Origin: Nectonema munidae
Lineage: Eukaryota; Nematomorpha; Nectonematoida; Nectonematidae
Direction of reading: 5' to 3'
NCBI GenBank assembly: GCA_030549495.1
Contig: JAUIRK010000251.1
Location: 124,001 to 188,000 of the forward strand
Length of the DNA: 64,000 nucleotides
The notes under the pieces were generated by a model. That model searched no databases. It worked only from the letters and a program-made list of their open reading frames with translations, and had not been told where the DNA came from. Positions 48,072 through 61,038 of this stretch are shown piece after piece (within the stretch, counting starts at the first letter, position 1; every line of letters starts with the position of its first letter). The position numbers and the translations under genes are program-made.

Positions 48072-50445
48072 AGAATTCTATATTTATCAAAGCACCTTAA
48101 ACACAAAAAATAAATTAGTTTTATGGGGTAAGGTTTTCTCCGCAAACATTTAGAAATACTTTCACGTAATGTAATTCTTAGTGCTTCTTATATGCATTTG
48201 AATACTCAATTCAAGATCAACTTTTTTCTGTTCATGGATTTTTTTGCTTTTTATCAGCATTAACATTTCGCACATTCCATTATAATTTACCTGTTTGTAA
48301 AGACCTTAACTTCAAACTTAACTCCATATAACTGAACAGTTATTGCAATGTTTATTTATTTAACTTAAGAAAAGGCAACCTAATAATAATCCATTTTTTT
48401 TTATTTATCATCATAATTTTCACCAAATATATTCTAATTTTGTATTTTAATCTTTGTTCATTTCACTTATAATTTTTTTCCTTATATGGATAGACATTGT
48501 TGTCATTCAAAACGACTGTAGTAAATCTAAGTAAAATTTATTGACTAAAAGTTGTTAAGTTTATGTTTGTGATAGCTAATGGATTAATGATAAAAAAAGT
48601 CTTGTAAAATAAGAAACAAATTTAGCACATTCGTAAATACTTCCTGCAAACACAAGGGAATATGAGTGCTGCATTCAATAAATGATTGCGTTGCTTTACT
48701 ATTTTGGTAATATTTTTAATTAATCAAAAGTTTTCTTCTTATAAACAAGAAACCATTTTGAAACGGTAGAATTTTGGGAGATTTTATAGCACTTTCAAAA
48801 AACTAAAATTTTTAGATTTTCTCATCGTATGTTTGCAAGATATATCAACATTGTTTAAAAAGTGCCATCTTAATTTATATCAAACACAGAAAACTTTCTA
48901 GTTAAGTAAATTTTATTTAAAATGTTTCAATATAATCATGAAGGGAAACGTTAGATTATGCTGAACGGCATAAAGTGGTTATGTTAAGGTGGTAGTGCAG
49001 AAAAGAAATGCTGTGTAAAGTCAAAATAAATAAAAGTTATAACAAATATAAATTTTTCAAGATTTTTATATAGAAAACTTAAAATCTGACAGAATACTTT
49101 GAAATATTAGGCATTGGTGTCTGAAACTTAGTATGCCAGATTTTGCAAAAATATTTTAATTTTATTTAAGTTTTCCATATTTCTTTTTTGGAAATCAATA
49201 TTTCGGATAAATCAAATATTACAATAAAATATATTTATTATCAATGAAAATATTTTGGTAAAATCATTTTAACAAATTAGCGAAAAAAGGCAGCCAACTT
49301 ATTATATTGTTGATTGTATTATTTTATTTTGAAATGGATAAATAAGAACAAAATTTTTCCAAAAAATATTTATGTTGGTAAAAATATTTGTATGAAAGAA
49401 TACATATTTATTTATTTTGTTGGAACTAAAGAGTATTAAAAATAAAAATTTATTTAAAAGTAATTATAAATTGTAAAATAAAAATAGTAATAATAAGAAA
49501 GCAAATAAAGAAATAAGAAGTTAGGGGTCACTCAAAAAAAGTAAGGGTAGGTGAAATTTCTCCTTCCTCTCCCCTCCTTCATTGTCTACACCTGTGTTTG
49601 TAAGGGTTTTATAAAATTCTTTGTCCTTGGACGCGTCTGAACGAGCCCCATAGTGCCCTGCTTTTATTACTGCTTACTGTATTAAATCAACACTTTTATT
49701 TTCAATACTCAAACACAGTTATTATAAATGTACTATTATTGTTTATTTTCATTATTAGAAAATCTGGTCTTGAAAAGAAGATTGAAATGAAAAACGAAAT
49801 CTTCAACCAGTCAATAAAAATTTGCAAAGAAAAATCTAAATCCAGTAACAAATTTTTCTCCACCAGTACTTCAAAAAGTTTAAGTTAACACTTCAATGGA
49901 CTTGGAAGCTAACAAAGAAATAAAACTCTCACATTTAACAGTTGCTTCCACTAAGCTTTATTACTTTATCTGCAACGAGTCAAGATTTCATATGATAAAG
50001 AAAGATTTTTAATCTATAAATAAAGATTCTTACTTACTTTCGTCTATTAAATAAAGCAGAATTAAAATAAAATGTTATCTTTATGTATACATTTTGTGGA
50101 AGACAATATAAATCATAATGGGCAAGAATCTTGAAGTGCAAGTCCCATTAAAGTCTACCTTTTAAACTCGTGACTGAACACTTTGCCTTCCCAAAGTTTG
50201 CCTATAAGTGTAAATTTGTCCGAAAGTACGAAAAGTATGCATAACAAACATTCTTTATAGTTAATAATTCTATGAAAATTTTAGAAGCATATTAGTAAAT
50301 TGCAAATACCGATTATCGGTTGTCGGACAAAATGCCGATCACTAACCCAAATAGTTGATTAACTAACTAACAAACTAACTAAATAACAACCTATTCATTT
50401 GGCTATCTAATTAATAATTCAACTAAATTAATAGATAATTAATTA
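48072..50445. other. AT-rich spacer; possible hAT-type end at 49555-49600
   Basis: No gene recognised. cattgtctacacctg at 49580-49594, after a pyrimidine-rich stretch, reads inward like a hAT end (caggtgtagacaatg), but no partner end was found. Confidence 0.4.
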
Positions 50446-50502
50446 AGAATATTATTATTATAATAATAATAATAATAATTATTATTATTATTATTATTAA
50501 TT
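50446..50502. repeat. (TAA)n/(TTA)n palindromic microsatellite
   Basis: Runs of ataata then attatt make an almost perfect hairpin of trinucleotide repeats. Confidence 0.9.
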
Positions 50503-50629
50503 TTGTTTTATGGAACATTAGGTTGTTATGTAACAAATATGAGTTAGTTTTTGAATATATCAAAACACATATGATAAATGTAGCATATTTATGCGTGATA
50601 TGGTTTAATAATAATTTTCAGCATGTTAT

Positions 50630-50765
50630 AAATTACTTCCAGGCCAGAGGCTTTACCGTATATTTTGTATCTCGTAAAGAACGAGGTGGGGGAATTGCCG
50701 CTATTTGTTCAAATACTCTGAAGAGAAGGAGAAATAAAAGAGAAGGAGAAACAAAAAACGGAAGA
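50630..50765 (+). pseudogene. LINE endonuclease scrap
   Basis: The plus-strand frame reads ARGFTVYFVSRKERGGGIAAICSNTLK, the block of LINE AP endonucleases with Arg-Gly-Gly-Gly-Ile-Ala just after the Gly-Phe segment. The frame then degenerates into a Lys/Arg/Glu-rich purine run (50715-50790). No RT follows. Confidence 0.55.
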
Positions 50766-50789
50766 AATGAAGATATACAAGTAAAATAA

Positions 50790-51059
50790 CGAGTGATAAA
50801 AAAATCTACCCAAGATTATGACGAAAAGACTTGAAAAAACGTGTTGCAATGAGAGGACGTTATATATAATATTGGTATGCATGAAGTATATATGAAGTAT
50901 ATATACGGTAACGGTACGTGATTGTGTGATATAACAACGATGAAAATTTATTTGTGATACAATTACAAGTGTGATGAAGAATATGATATAGGCAAAATAT
51001 TTTCTATTACAATATCATCATCATTCTAACCAACTGATATGCAGTCGTAAATGTTAACG
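50790..51059. other. Spacer, nothing recognised
   Basis: AT-rich. A small tandem repeat atgaagtatat lies at about 50880-50905. Confidence 0.5.
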
Positions 51060-52411
51060 TTTACAAAAATTTTTCTTTCTCCATGCTCATCACAAAAAGT
51101 CAAAAAAAGTCAATGCTCATCACAAAAAAAAAATCTTTCTCCATGCTCATCACTCACATCTGCTGCGTTTTCATGAAAAAAAGACAAGTGCGAATGTAGC
51201 AAATGAATTTTCAAAAACATTTTTTAGCCTAGATTCTGGTAAGACTTTATTAATCTTTCTACTAAAATATCTCTCTGGGCATCTTGGTGCTTTCCCAGAA
51301 GTCCGTTGCAAATGTCTTTGAAAGATTATCAAGCTGCTAGCTCATTCTCCTCCATTGTGGCCTCAAAGTGCTGATCAAATGCGTATTTGAGGAGCCACGA
51401 AAATACCCTCTTTTATCTTGGTCTCTCTGATTTTTGGAAAAACTATTTTGAGGTTTAGAAAACATGGCTTTTCATGATCAAGTGCTTTCGTAAATTTCTT
51501 TATCAGACCCAGCTTTATGTGCAAAGGCGATAAAATGATTTTCTCTTTTTGTACCAAGGGCTCATGCCTGGAATCATCAAATCCTTTGGCGGACATTCTG
51601 TGCGGACATAATTATCTGATCTAGCTCTACTATCCCATTTGCAAAGAAAGCACATGAAATTTGTGTACCCCATTTGTAAGCCGTTCAGTATAGCAACTAC
51701 TTTCAAATCAGCCCCTGATGCTCCCTGTACTTGATTAGACTCAAGATGAAAGCGAGATTTTCATTGGTCTCTCTCAAAATTATGGAGTGAGCAGTGGGAA
51801 CTCATGGCATCTTATTTCCGATATGCAATAAGTGTGCCTTGACACTGTACAGGGAGCCATCTATAAACAATCTCCACTCTTTGGCCTCGTATTGCAATTC
51901 GAGAACATTGAAGAACCCTTTGATATTGTTACAGTAAGTCAGGTTGCTCTCCAAAGTGTAAAACTTTTTTAAGTCTTCGGAGCGCTTCCTAAAAACTGTA
52001 ATACGAACATCTTTTTCACTAAATTCCACTCCTGCATTCGCAAAGCCAAAAGTTGACTGGATTCCTTTGTTAACCTCAGATCACGAACAAGATCATTAAG
52101 CCTCCTTTAGTTGAGAAACTATGGTCTTTTAAGAGGCTCTGTAGGTGATGAATAGGAATCGTCTTCTGAATCTAATTCTTTCCTTTTCCTTTGGTTCGAA
52201 TCCATGAAGAAAAGGCGCTTGAGCCCTTAACGCAGCATATGTGAGGAGCCCAACTTTTATCCTGGTCGACAACTTTACAACCGAAATACAGCTCGCAGAG
52301 CTTTTTTACTCGCTGATTAAGCTGTCTCTTGTATTTGTTTAATGTGAATTCACCACATATATAACAGAACTTGTCTGGCGAATTTTTACAATTTCTGCGC
52401 ATTTCAAACAA
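51060..52411 (-). pseudogene. Decayed member of a multi-copy arthropod protein family
   Basis: Minus-strand pieces in order: FCYICGEF and SWAPHICC (N-terminal cysteine motifs that look zinc-binding, 52172-52411), KKFYTLESNLTYCNNIKGF and EWRLFIDGSLYSVKAHLLHIGNK (51802-52029), VVAILNGLQMGYTNFMCFLCKWDSR (51600-51706), LSPLHIKLGLIKKFTKALD and KEGIFVAPQIR (51375-51540), and near 51150-51250 KIHLLHSHLSFF and VSDEHGERF. I recall this order from an uncharacterised family present in many copies in arthropod genomes. Its function is unknown and a mobile origin is inferred only from copy number. The copy is broken in several places. A small duplicated stretch (ctccatgctcatcac) lies at its end. Confidence 0.6.
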
Positions 52412-52599
52412 ATTTGTATCAAATAAAAGGCTTAACTATCTGATATAAGTATTAATTAATGTGATTGACTGAAAAAAATTGTAAAAAAAGATTAAAATAT
52501 CATTTGTAGTAAATAAGAACATTTGCTTATCATTGAAACATGATTTCAGGAAATCGCCATTTTCCAAATGACTTCAACATCTCCAATTTCAGATTATTA

Positions 52600-53110
52600 T
52601 GTCTTACTATTTGAAAAATAGGGAACAGTTTGTTTGTTTGAATAACATCTGTTCTGATATAAGATGTGTTACAAGTGGTGTACCATAGGGATCACATTTA
52701 GGTCCTTTATTTTTCAAGCTAAGTAAGATAATTGGGGTAATCAAGTATACAAAAAGTTTTTTTCCTATAAAAGTAAGATTGACAAGCTATAAAACTATTT
52801 TTCTTCCTCGTCAGAATATCAAACTATGATCATTTTAAAAATTTTTCTCACACCAATCATTTGTTTAAAAGACATGACATGCTAAAATTAAAAGAATTGT
52901 ACTTGCAAAAGATTGGTAGTTTTCTACTTGAAAGCTTAGAGTCAAATTTGTACAACTTGTATGAAAGTTACCGACACTCAAAATGAAGTAGATTTCCTCC
53001 TTGCGGTTTGATAAACCATTGGAACTTAAATGTTTTGAAGTCAAAATAACCAATATTTGATATTTATTATTTTTTTTTAATCCTTCTTATATTTTTATAC
53101 ATATTCATTG
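52600..53110 (+). pseudogene. LINE reverse transcriptase fragment with internal deletion
   Basis: YLKNREQFVCLNN, SDIRCVTSGVP, then GSHLGPLFF is a LINE RT block of Jockey/R1 flavour. Directly after it the sequence jumps to a C-terminal part (NHLFKRHDMLKLKELYLQK). The same C-terminal part and the 38-base stretch from gctaagtaagataattgggg onward recur at 61039-61640, so both are copies of one family. Broken by a stop after VTSGVP and by the deletion. Confidence 0.68.
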
Positions 53111-53429
53111 ATAAATAAAGTCTTGTATTATCTTGTCTTGTTTTCATAACTTTCGATGAAAAGTAAAATCTTTTATAATTAACTTTGTCCCCTCTCACCT
53201 TGCTTAGAATCTGGAGAACGTGCTGTCCAAAAACTTGAAGTGAAACCATTTTTTTGTAAATCCTAAATTATTCAAATTCTAATACTAGATATATCAAAGG
53301 AATCTAGGAATATCTAGATATTAGTTTTTTCTAGTGGTTAAATAATATACAAATTTGCATACCTTTATGGTAGTCATGAAAATTAACTTATTCAAATTTA
53401 AACAAACGTAAAGCTATTGGATGTTAAAA

Positions 53430-53900
53430 CTATTTAAACTCCATGGTTTTCGCCGCTATATAAATTTTTTGTTTTTCTTTCTTCAACAAAGTTTTGTTCT
53501 TTGACTTTCACTCAGTTGTTAACCAAGCACCACTTGGTGAACCAAACGTCTACAACGCATTTGTAGGAGCAATAATGAAAAACAAATTAAGAAATGTGTA
53601 AGTTGTCTCCATCAAATACCGGTCTTGGACTACAAATCCAGAAGCCCAATTTTGCTATAGATTCTGGAAGTGCAACATGTTGTCTTTCCTTTTAAATTCG
53701 CCTCCAGCAAATGAAAAGTACAAGAAAATACAGGAATTTTTACTTTCTGAATTTAGAATGACAGAATAAAAGAGCAAACAAGTTATTCAATTTGCAAAGT
53801 CTAAGACATTTTCTTCGAGGATCTAAAAATTGAACGTTTTCTGGTATCTTGTAAAATTCAGTAAGTTAGGCAAAAAATGTACAGTAGCTTACAACTTCTA
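53430..53900 (+). mobile_element. LTR retrotransposon fossil (Ty3/gypsy-like), LTR-like end plus gag fragment
   Basis: A TATA-bearing, LTR-like segment (53430-53525) is followed by a short gag-like stretch at about 53640-53830 resembling gypsy-type gag. It is an old, broken fragment with several breaks. No pol region is seen. The LTR-like segment shares about 60 bases with 57450-57515. Confidence 0.4.
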
Positions 53901-54212
53901 TAAAAAAATAATAAAGTTAATGTAATGATTTCAAAAACTAATTAAAGTCAAGCCTATCAGTTGATTTTTGAGACGAAATTTCTGGCAGAAAATTTTTAAT
54001 TAAAATCATCGCTTATTCTTGGAGCAAATTTCTTACTTAACCGTTTAGCGACGTAAGTAGAGAATTATCGACTCACAAAAAATTTGAATCGTCTGCGCTT
54101 ATAAATGCTTTTTAATACAAATCTTCTGCTTTACATTAGATATCGTCTGATTAATCTAGTCATTAACTGGTTTATAATAATCTTATAGATATTAAAGGAC
54201 ATCACATTATAC
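53901..54212. other. Spacer, nothing recognised
   Basis: AT-rich sequence between fossils. Confidence 0.5.
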
Positions 54213-55519
54213 CTAGAAAAGTATCTTCCTCAAATTCAAACATTGTGAATTATTTAAAAAACACTTATAGAGCTGATAACAAATATTTGAACGTTTTGAA
54301 TGAATTTCTAAAAATTCTGAAACCTTTTTTATCATTAAAAATAAAGCAAGAAATAAAGAATTGCATCCTGACAACACCTTTTTTATTATAAAAATTGTAT
54401 GCTTCACATAGTTCAAAGAGAAACTTAAAGTCGTCTTTCCAGCTTAGATTTTCTTTAATGGGAAAAGTCCTTTTCTCCTAAATAGTTTTTTTGTAATTCA
54501 TAATCCTCTAAAATTTCTTTAACATAATCATAAGGAAGATTTGGAGATTGAGATTTTTCTTCATATAAAAAATCAAGAAAATGCCGTAAGATTAAATCCA
54601 GTATGTTCTCAATCAAATAAATTGGGTAATTCAATCAAATAAATTGGAGTTTGTCAAGTTGTTTTCTTTCGAAGTGATTAAGCATTTTAGCCACCACGCT
54701 ATTTTTCGGCCTGTATTTACAGCTGTTGTGTCAGAAATTATCATCACAACGCTTTTCCACGCATCATATTCATCGAGAAGAGATTTCAAAGCAGCAAATA
54801 TATTTTCATCAGATCCTGTCTTGCAAGAAAAAATGCTAAGGTAAAGATTTTTTTATGGATTGACTAAACAAACCACTGGTACTCTTAATTTTTGATTTTC
54901 TTGCCATCAAAGTGCAAACAAAATTTTTCATTATTAATAAAACAAGAAAGTTTGTTTTTAATTTTCAATGAAGTTTTTATTAACTACGCCATATGCCTGT
55001 TTGCGATGGTGTGGCAACATTCATCCCCTGATCAAACAAATTCTTCAAAACAGTGGCGGTTTTTCTTGTGGATTTACTTCTGAACATAATTTGACTGCAG
55101 TCTTGGTTGTTTGATATTTTTTAAAAGAAACAAGTTTCTCTTCAAAACATGAATCTGTATCTGATTCTTCTGCATCTGTATCATTAAAATGATAAGATTG
55201 AAACTCCATTGATGAAGAAGGTTTCTTAATTCATTTAAAAGGACGGATTTCTGACAAAGGCGCAATTTTTTTTGTTGTATATCCAATTTGCCCTTTAGAA
55301 TAAATTTGCTGTAAGTAAAAATCTTTGTCTGTTTTACAAAAAAAGTGGTAAAAATCTTCCGACAATATTCTTATTTAGAGGAAGCTTACACATCAAATCA
55401 AGTTCTTCTTTGATTTCGGGAATGTTCAAACGTCGTTTGTTTTTCTTTTCAGATTATTTGTCCATACAGGAGAAGCTAAATTTGCTTTTTCTGAGGATAT
55501 TTTATTTTTAAAACTCATT
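54213..55519 (-). pseudogene. Transposase-like protein, second copy of the family at the left edge
   Basis: The minus strand starts MSFKNKISSEKANLASPVW at 55519. A Ser/Asp/Glu-rich linker follows (FNDTDAEESDTDSCFEE near 55170), then LVSFKKYQTTKTAVKLCSE, ENIFAALKSLLDEYDAWKSVV, and MIISDTTAVNTGRK near 54730, an Asp-x-Thr block that resembles the second catalytic block of hAT-like transposases. LSWKDDFKFLFELCEAYNFY follows near 54440. The family is multi-copy in my recollection but I cannot name it. Frames shift repeatedly. The C-terminal ARWNS to ERALKLM part seen at 3-380 is missing here. Confidence 0.5.
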
Positions 55520-56329
55520 TTTATACTTGAATAAATATATTTTTTAAAGTAAAAATAAAAAAAAAATTTCAACAAAAAAGCTACAAAAAGTTGTTTTATA
55601 TCACGTGTATATGATATATAATTTTTCTTTTATAAAAATAACTTATTATTTCTTAAACTTTCTTTTTTTATATTTTTTTAAAGAAATTTTACAAATTATG
55701 CTAGACGCGTGATGTTTTTTTAAATTTATATAAAATCCTTGGTAAAAATCGATTTAGTAATAAAAAAATCATTCAAAAACAGATCAGGGTTTTGTTTTTT
55801 TCAAAAAAAGAGCATGGATTCAAAATATAAAGCTGAAATAAAACAAGAATAAATAAATGGTGATTGGAGAAACAAACACAAAAAATAAACTGTTCTAAAT
55901 CCAAAGAATCCCTTCAGCACTTGATGTTCCTAAACTGGGCTTTCATGAATTCACTTATATTTTTATTATAATAGATCGAAATACCCGTTGTGTGAAGCAA
56001 TTCTAATTAAAACATCCACACAAAAGTGCTCATTGGTCTTAACCAAAAATTTGACTTCTCTTTTTGTATTGCTTGATGTCATCACATCACATAGAGGTCG
56101 ACAATTTACATCATCTCTATGAAAGGAAATATGTGAAGGACTAAACAGCATCACACAACACCATATCATCATCAACCAAATAGAATGATCAGAAGATTTC
56201 GTCTTTCCCTCAAAATCTCTTTAAAAATTAAATTGAAATGTAATTTGTTAGAAGAATTTCCTTGGGTGCTTTTAGGTCACGATCAGTGTCAAAAGACTTC
56301 AGTGTTTCTGCTGCTGAAATGGTCGACGG
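55520..56329. other. Spacer; GC-richer patch at 55980-56200
   Basis: No family recognised. The patch at 55980-56200 gives short frames on both strands, none convincing. Confidence 0.45.
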
Positions 56330-56946
56330 CAGGGTGGGCAAAACCCTTTCGTCAGAGGGCCGCATTTTAAAATTTATGCCTTTAAGGTGCCGCATCGTAA
56401 AGAAAAATAGGTAAAATTTAAAACAATCAAGACAAAAGTTCTAAAGAACTGAACAATATGTTCTTTCTTAATATTAAAAAAAATTAAAGTTAAATTTCAT
56501 TGAAGATTTATTGATTCATCTTTTAAGCATATAATGAAACGATTTATTTTTCTTCATATAAATCTTAATTTTCAATGTAAATTTAGTTAAACATCTGTAA
56601 GAAAATGTAATCATGAAAAATATTGCAAATAATAAAACTTCTAGTTGAAACAATTATTATACCGTTGAAACAATAACTATAAATCAAATGTAACTTTAAA
56701 CTTCAGAATTTAATATACAATCTCAAATTTGAAAATTAAACAGGAGAAAGAAAAAAAGTAAACCATTTTGGTTAAAATAGTTTGAATGGTATTTTAATCA
56801 GGATATTTAAATAACTAAAAATTTTTTTTGCATCAATGATATTGAACTAACCGTGAAGGAGCTTAAATAACTTTATCTCAGTGTGCTGTAAAAAAATCTT
56901 TGGGGGGTCGCATGCGTCCCTTCAGGCCATAGTTTGCCCACCTCTG
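56330..56946. mobile_element. hAT-type MITE, 617 bp
   Basis: It starts cagggtgggcaaaaccc and ends catagtttgcccacctctg, which is cagaggtgggcaaac read inward, a hAT-style terminal repeat. Subterminal gggccgcat and gggtcgcatgcg also mirror each other. Flanking 8-mers gtcgacgg and gtccactg match at six of eight positions, consistent with an aged target duplication. The interior is AT-rich without coding capacity. Confidence 0.82.
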
Positions 56947-56954
56947 GTCCACTG

Positions 56955-57440
56955 CGTACCTCTCTTGGAAGAATTTTCGCGTCAACCTAAAGATAGTTAA
57001 TGAATGTGCATACACATGATGTAAGAAGAGCCATTGAAAGGTTTTTCTAGCTATACAAAAACACCACATATAAATAAAGAACTCTTCCAGATGGAATGCG
57101 TTTTTCTTCAATGGGACCAATCAAATAGCTTTATTCCATTCATATCGAGGTCCTTATAACGCAATAAGTAGACAAGCAAAATTTTTAAAACTAAAAAGTG
57201 AGAAAACAAGACGTACCTTAGAAGGATTAAAACCAGTATTTTTGGATGTAACAGAGAAAGTTCTTTGGAAAGCTTCAAAGAACGGAAGATCACGTAAATT
57301 TAGTAATGCCAATTGTTGTAGAGAGCAATATTGTAGTGATAAAAACTACTTTATTATTCCATGGAATTAGAATTGCTTGACCACGTAAAACTTTTGCATT
57401 TAGTCAACATTTAAACTAAATTTACACGTCATTTTCACCA
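56955..57440. other. Spacer, nothing recognised
   Basis: Short frames only. Confidence 0.5.
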
Positions 57441-57520
57441 TTACACACAATTTTTGTTTTTCTCTCTTCAATAAAGTTTTCTTCTTTGACTTTCACTGAC
57501 TTGTTTACGCAGGATTCATA
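57441..57520 (+). repeat. LTR-like fossil segment, partner at 53460-53525
   Basis: About 60 bases (from tttttgtttttctctcttc through tttgactttcact) match the LTR-like segment at 53.46 kb. It is probably a remnant of the same LTR family. Old and incomplete. Confidence 0.4.
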
Positions 57521-59068
57521 TATTACTATATTATAATACATATATCTATATATATAATACATCTCTATTACGATTATAATACAGCGAGGCTTTTAAATTC
57601 ACGTTTCACTACTTTGTTTATATAATGTAGTCATTATGTAATCTTGCTTGCATATATTCAAGTTGCAATCTGTTCCTACTATTTACTTTTGTAATAAGCT
57701 ATTTCACACGACTACAAGATTTGCTGCTAGTTTAATAAAGGTTGTGCGTTTTAAACTAGAAGATTTTATTAGATCCTGAGAAAATAGATGAATTCAAGAA
57801 TCGCGTTTATCCTACTACTCATATTTTTCATACTTTCAGCAGTTTATTTTTTGGAATACATAAAAGTTTCGTTTCTTCATTTTAACCTTCCTAATTTTTC
57901 AATCTTTTTACCTAATGCGAAAGAGAATATTTATTTAAAAGTAACGTCTCATTTATTATTATTTTTTTGAGTGTACACTATTCTTATTATTCCTATAACC
58001 AAATATCATTTTCGAATAAAAAACCTTTCAAAGTTGCCAACCCCAATAGAACGGATTTCGAAGAACACACATTTATGTCACTGACGTAGCCAGACGGACG
58101 CCTGTGTGCCATTTTCTATTTTTAATGTGATGCATCCTTCCGTATACCCTTATTAAAAAGTTAGACATGTAAGAGATATGTTTCGGTAGACCTATTCTAA
58201 TTTGATAAGCTTAAATGTTGTGTAGCTCTTAAAAGTTTTTATCACCGATGTTACGCCAGTGTCCCAAATGAAGATTGTCTGCTTTAAATATAAAATTCCA
58301 TTTAAAAAAAGGCGGATTAAACTCAACGGTTAAAACATCATTTTTATTGTATGTAAATAGATGCCTTGAGTTTGAAAAATAAAAAAAAATTGTATTTCAT
58401 TAATACATTTTTATCTATTTGTTATTTCATTTCATTAGTTAAATTTCTGATAAAAAATATTGGTTTACTTTTGAATTAGTTTTATTAAATTTGCAAATTA
58501 ATAGATATAATATTTTTCAATTTTGACTTTATGCAACCTTTATTATAATTTCATCTCATTTGTCCGAAAAACTTATGAACAATGAAAAAAACAATTGTGG
58601 AACGAATATTTTTGGATTATTGAGGTTTAGCTCCCCTAAGGATGCACCCAATGATCGGCATGTGTAACAATGAGCTAAAGAATCAAAATCGATAAAAATT
58701 TGACGATTTTTTTTAAAATTTATTGCTACCAACATATTCAAATTCTGAAATACAATTAAATTATATTTTTGAATGTAAATCGATTTCGAGTAAAAGATTT
58801 GGACAATTTTTGTTCAAATGTTTAGAAATTTTTTTAACTCAAGTATAAATCGAGTAGAAAAAACTACTTTAATCACAATTAGACTTTCACTTCGCTTTGG
58901 CTAATAAATTGAAGTAGAAATAATTGAATAAAGCAAAATACAGTATATAATATTTTCGTTTACTTTTTAAAGATAAGAAATAAAATTTATTCGAACAAAA
59001 ATTTAAAATATAAAAAATTAAGTTTGATGAAGAATAGAAATAATTATCACCTTATGTTGCAAAGATTA
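57521..59068. other. Intergenic, no convincing gene
   Basis: The hydrophobic frame at 57788-57970 (MNSRIAFILLLIFFIL) is typical AT-rich noise. A cactgacgtagcc at 58077 resembles a MITE end seen at 38.3 kb. Confidence 0.45.
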
Positions 59069-59120
59069 GTTAACACTTTGAGGACCAGTATCACACTAGT
59101 GTCATGAAAATTTTTTGCTT
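59069..59120 (+). repeat. Possible piggyBac-type end at a TTAA site
   Basis: TTAA at 59069-59072 is followed by cactttgaggaccagtatc and acactagtgtcatg, the look of a piggyBac terminus with a short inner palindrome. A related cacttgataaccagtgtgg lies at 59262, and a second TTAACCCTTTTACATTC at 59486. No opposite ends were found. Confidence 0.25.
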
Positions 59121-59499
59121 TAAAGTATATAAAATTACACTGAAAAAGAAAAGTCTTAAAAATTATGGTCTTCAAAGGTTCAAAATTCATTTTCACAAAT
59201 TCCGCTATTTTCGCTAGACTTTGTCTTTTCACATTGCAGCCTTAGTAAGGGCAATTTGACACTTGATAACCAGTGTGGTCATTCATGACGGATATGATGT
59301 TGAAGCGTTTATTCAGGCAAAGATCAATGAGTTTAATAAAGGTTTGCCATCCACGTATCACAACCAGATCTAACTATTTTTGAATGCAGCTTCGAGTGAG
59401 TTTGAGAGGAGTCTTGTAAACTGCGTTTTTGTTGAGAGATGATGCAAACATTAAACGAAAACAAAGAAACATACCCTCTCTATCCTTAACCCTTTTACA

Positions 59500-61038
59500 T
59501 TCACACGAATGAAAAATAACACTTGAAAACATTTTTTATTTGAAGCATTGATTTTTAACCTAAATACACAAAACTACACTGAAATCGCTTTTGCCATTTC
59601 TTGTTGTTCTAGTTGTATTCCCTATCCCTATCCCTAAATGCGAGTTTCATTCATATTTATAATGCATGAGAAGGGATATTCATAAGTTTAAACACATATC
59701 TCTCAATTGTTTTTGAAACTGGATGAATGGAACTTATTTTGCAATGTCACATTAATGAGGAATGAAATTGATTTTAGAAAATAAAGGCTTATCCTTATTC
59801 ATATTTTATATGAAAATATTATAAATTTGAGAGATCTATAGTTAATTTCTCTTAATTGTTAATGACATCTGACTAGTTTTATAAAAAAAATATTAATAGT
59901 ATTAATACGCCCATAACTGTAATTTTTTCGAGTGCGGCTCGTGTCAAAAAATCATCAATATTTGGCTTTTACTGCCCTATAGTATTACATTCCAAATGGT
60001 CACTTTTAGCTAAAAGACGAATATACCTTTTTAAAAAATTTGATGTTATTTGTGATTATTAATTAAGATTCGTATTCTATAATGAAACCATTAAGTGTTT
60101 ATGTTTGATTTTAACTTTTAGTAAATCCAATTTTAAAGATATTACTAGTAATTAACTATTATAAGATAAGTTGAACGAAGTATTTCTTAGTAAAGTTTTC
60201 ATAAATATACTCAAAAATTTTTTGACATTATTTTTTTTCAATTTGTTTAACAAATCTCTTTTTTAGTTTATGACCGTTCAGACTTTTTTTTTAATTGTCT
60301 AAAAGGAAAAATTCTACCCGTTCTTACAAAAAAAGTATAAAATATTTTTAAAAAAATTAAGATAATCTTACGTTGAAAGTGGATATCGCACCTAAGTTTT
60401 AAATCGATTTAATACTCTGCTGAATTTAATATAAAATAAAGACTTAATGAAATTAGTTGAAACGATTAAGATGAAGAATATAAAATGCAAAGATAATAAT
60501 AACATTTTGTGAAGTGATTAGAATCGCTTGCAAACATAGGAATTGATGGTGAAATTCTTTTAGAAAATGCATTTTTCTAAAGAGTTAGATTATGAAATAA
60601 AGATTTCAATGTTGTTGCTAAATATACCTTGAAAGGAAGACAGGGTATAGGAAAAATTAATAAAATGGAAAAACTTCAGGAGTGAACGCAGAAATTGTCC
60701 GTATTTTGAATATAACAATATCAAAGAAGTTTTAATAAATTTCCAGGAATATAAATAAAGGCGAGAAAAGTGGTTTATTTTGATAAATTGTTACCAGAAA
60801 AATGTTTAGAATTTATAAGTAACAATTATTATGATTCAAAAAATCCAAAACTAGAGTAACAGTACTCGTTTTTGCAAATATAGATGAAACAGACAAACCT
60901 CTATTGAGAAACACAAACCGCTATAATTTCAAAAAATTTGAATTTTGCCTAAGTCAAATTGAACTTTGCCTAAGTCGACGTTTCTTTGACTTCTCGGTTT
61001 CTATATAAATTTGGTCACAATCTTCATAATATCTATAA
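59500..61038. other. AT-rich spacer, nothing recognised
   Basis: A duplicated ttgcctaagtc lies at 60945-60975. No genes seen. Confidence 0.5.

Noticed and set aside
57788-57970. Hydrophobic 60-codon frame as a secreted peptide
   Set aside because: AT-rich noise composition, no splice or poly(A) context, no homology I recognise.
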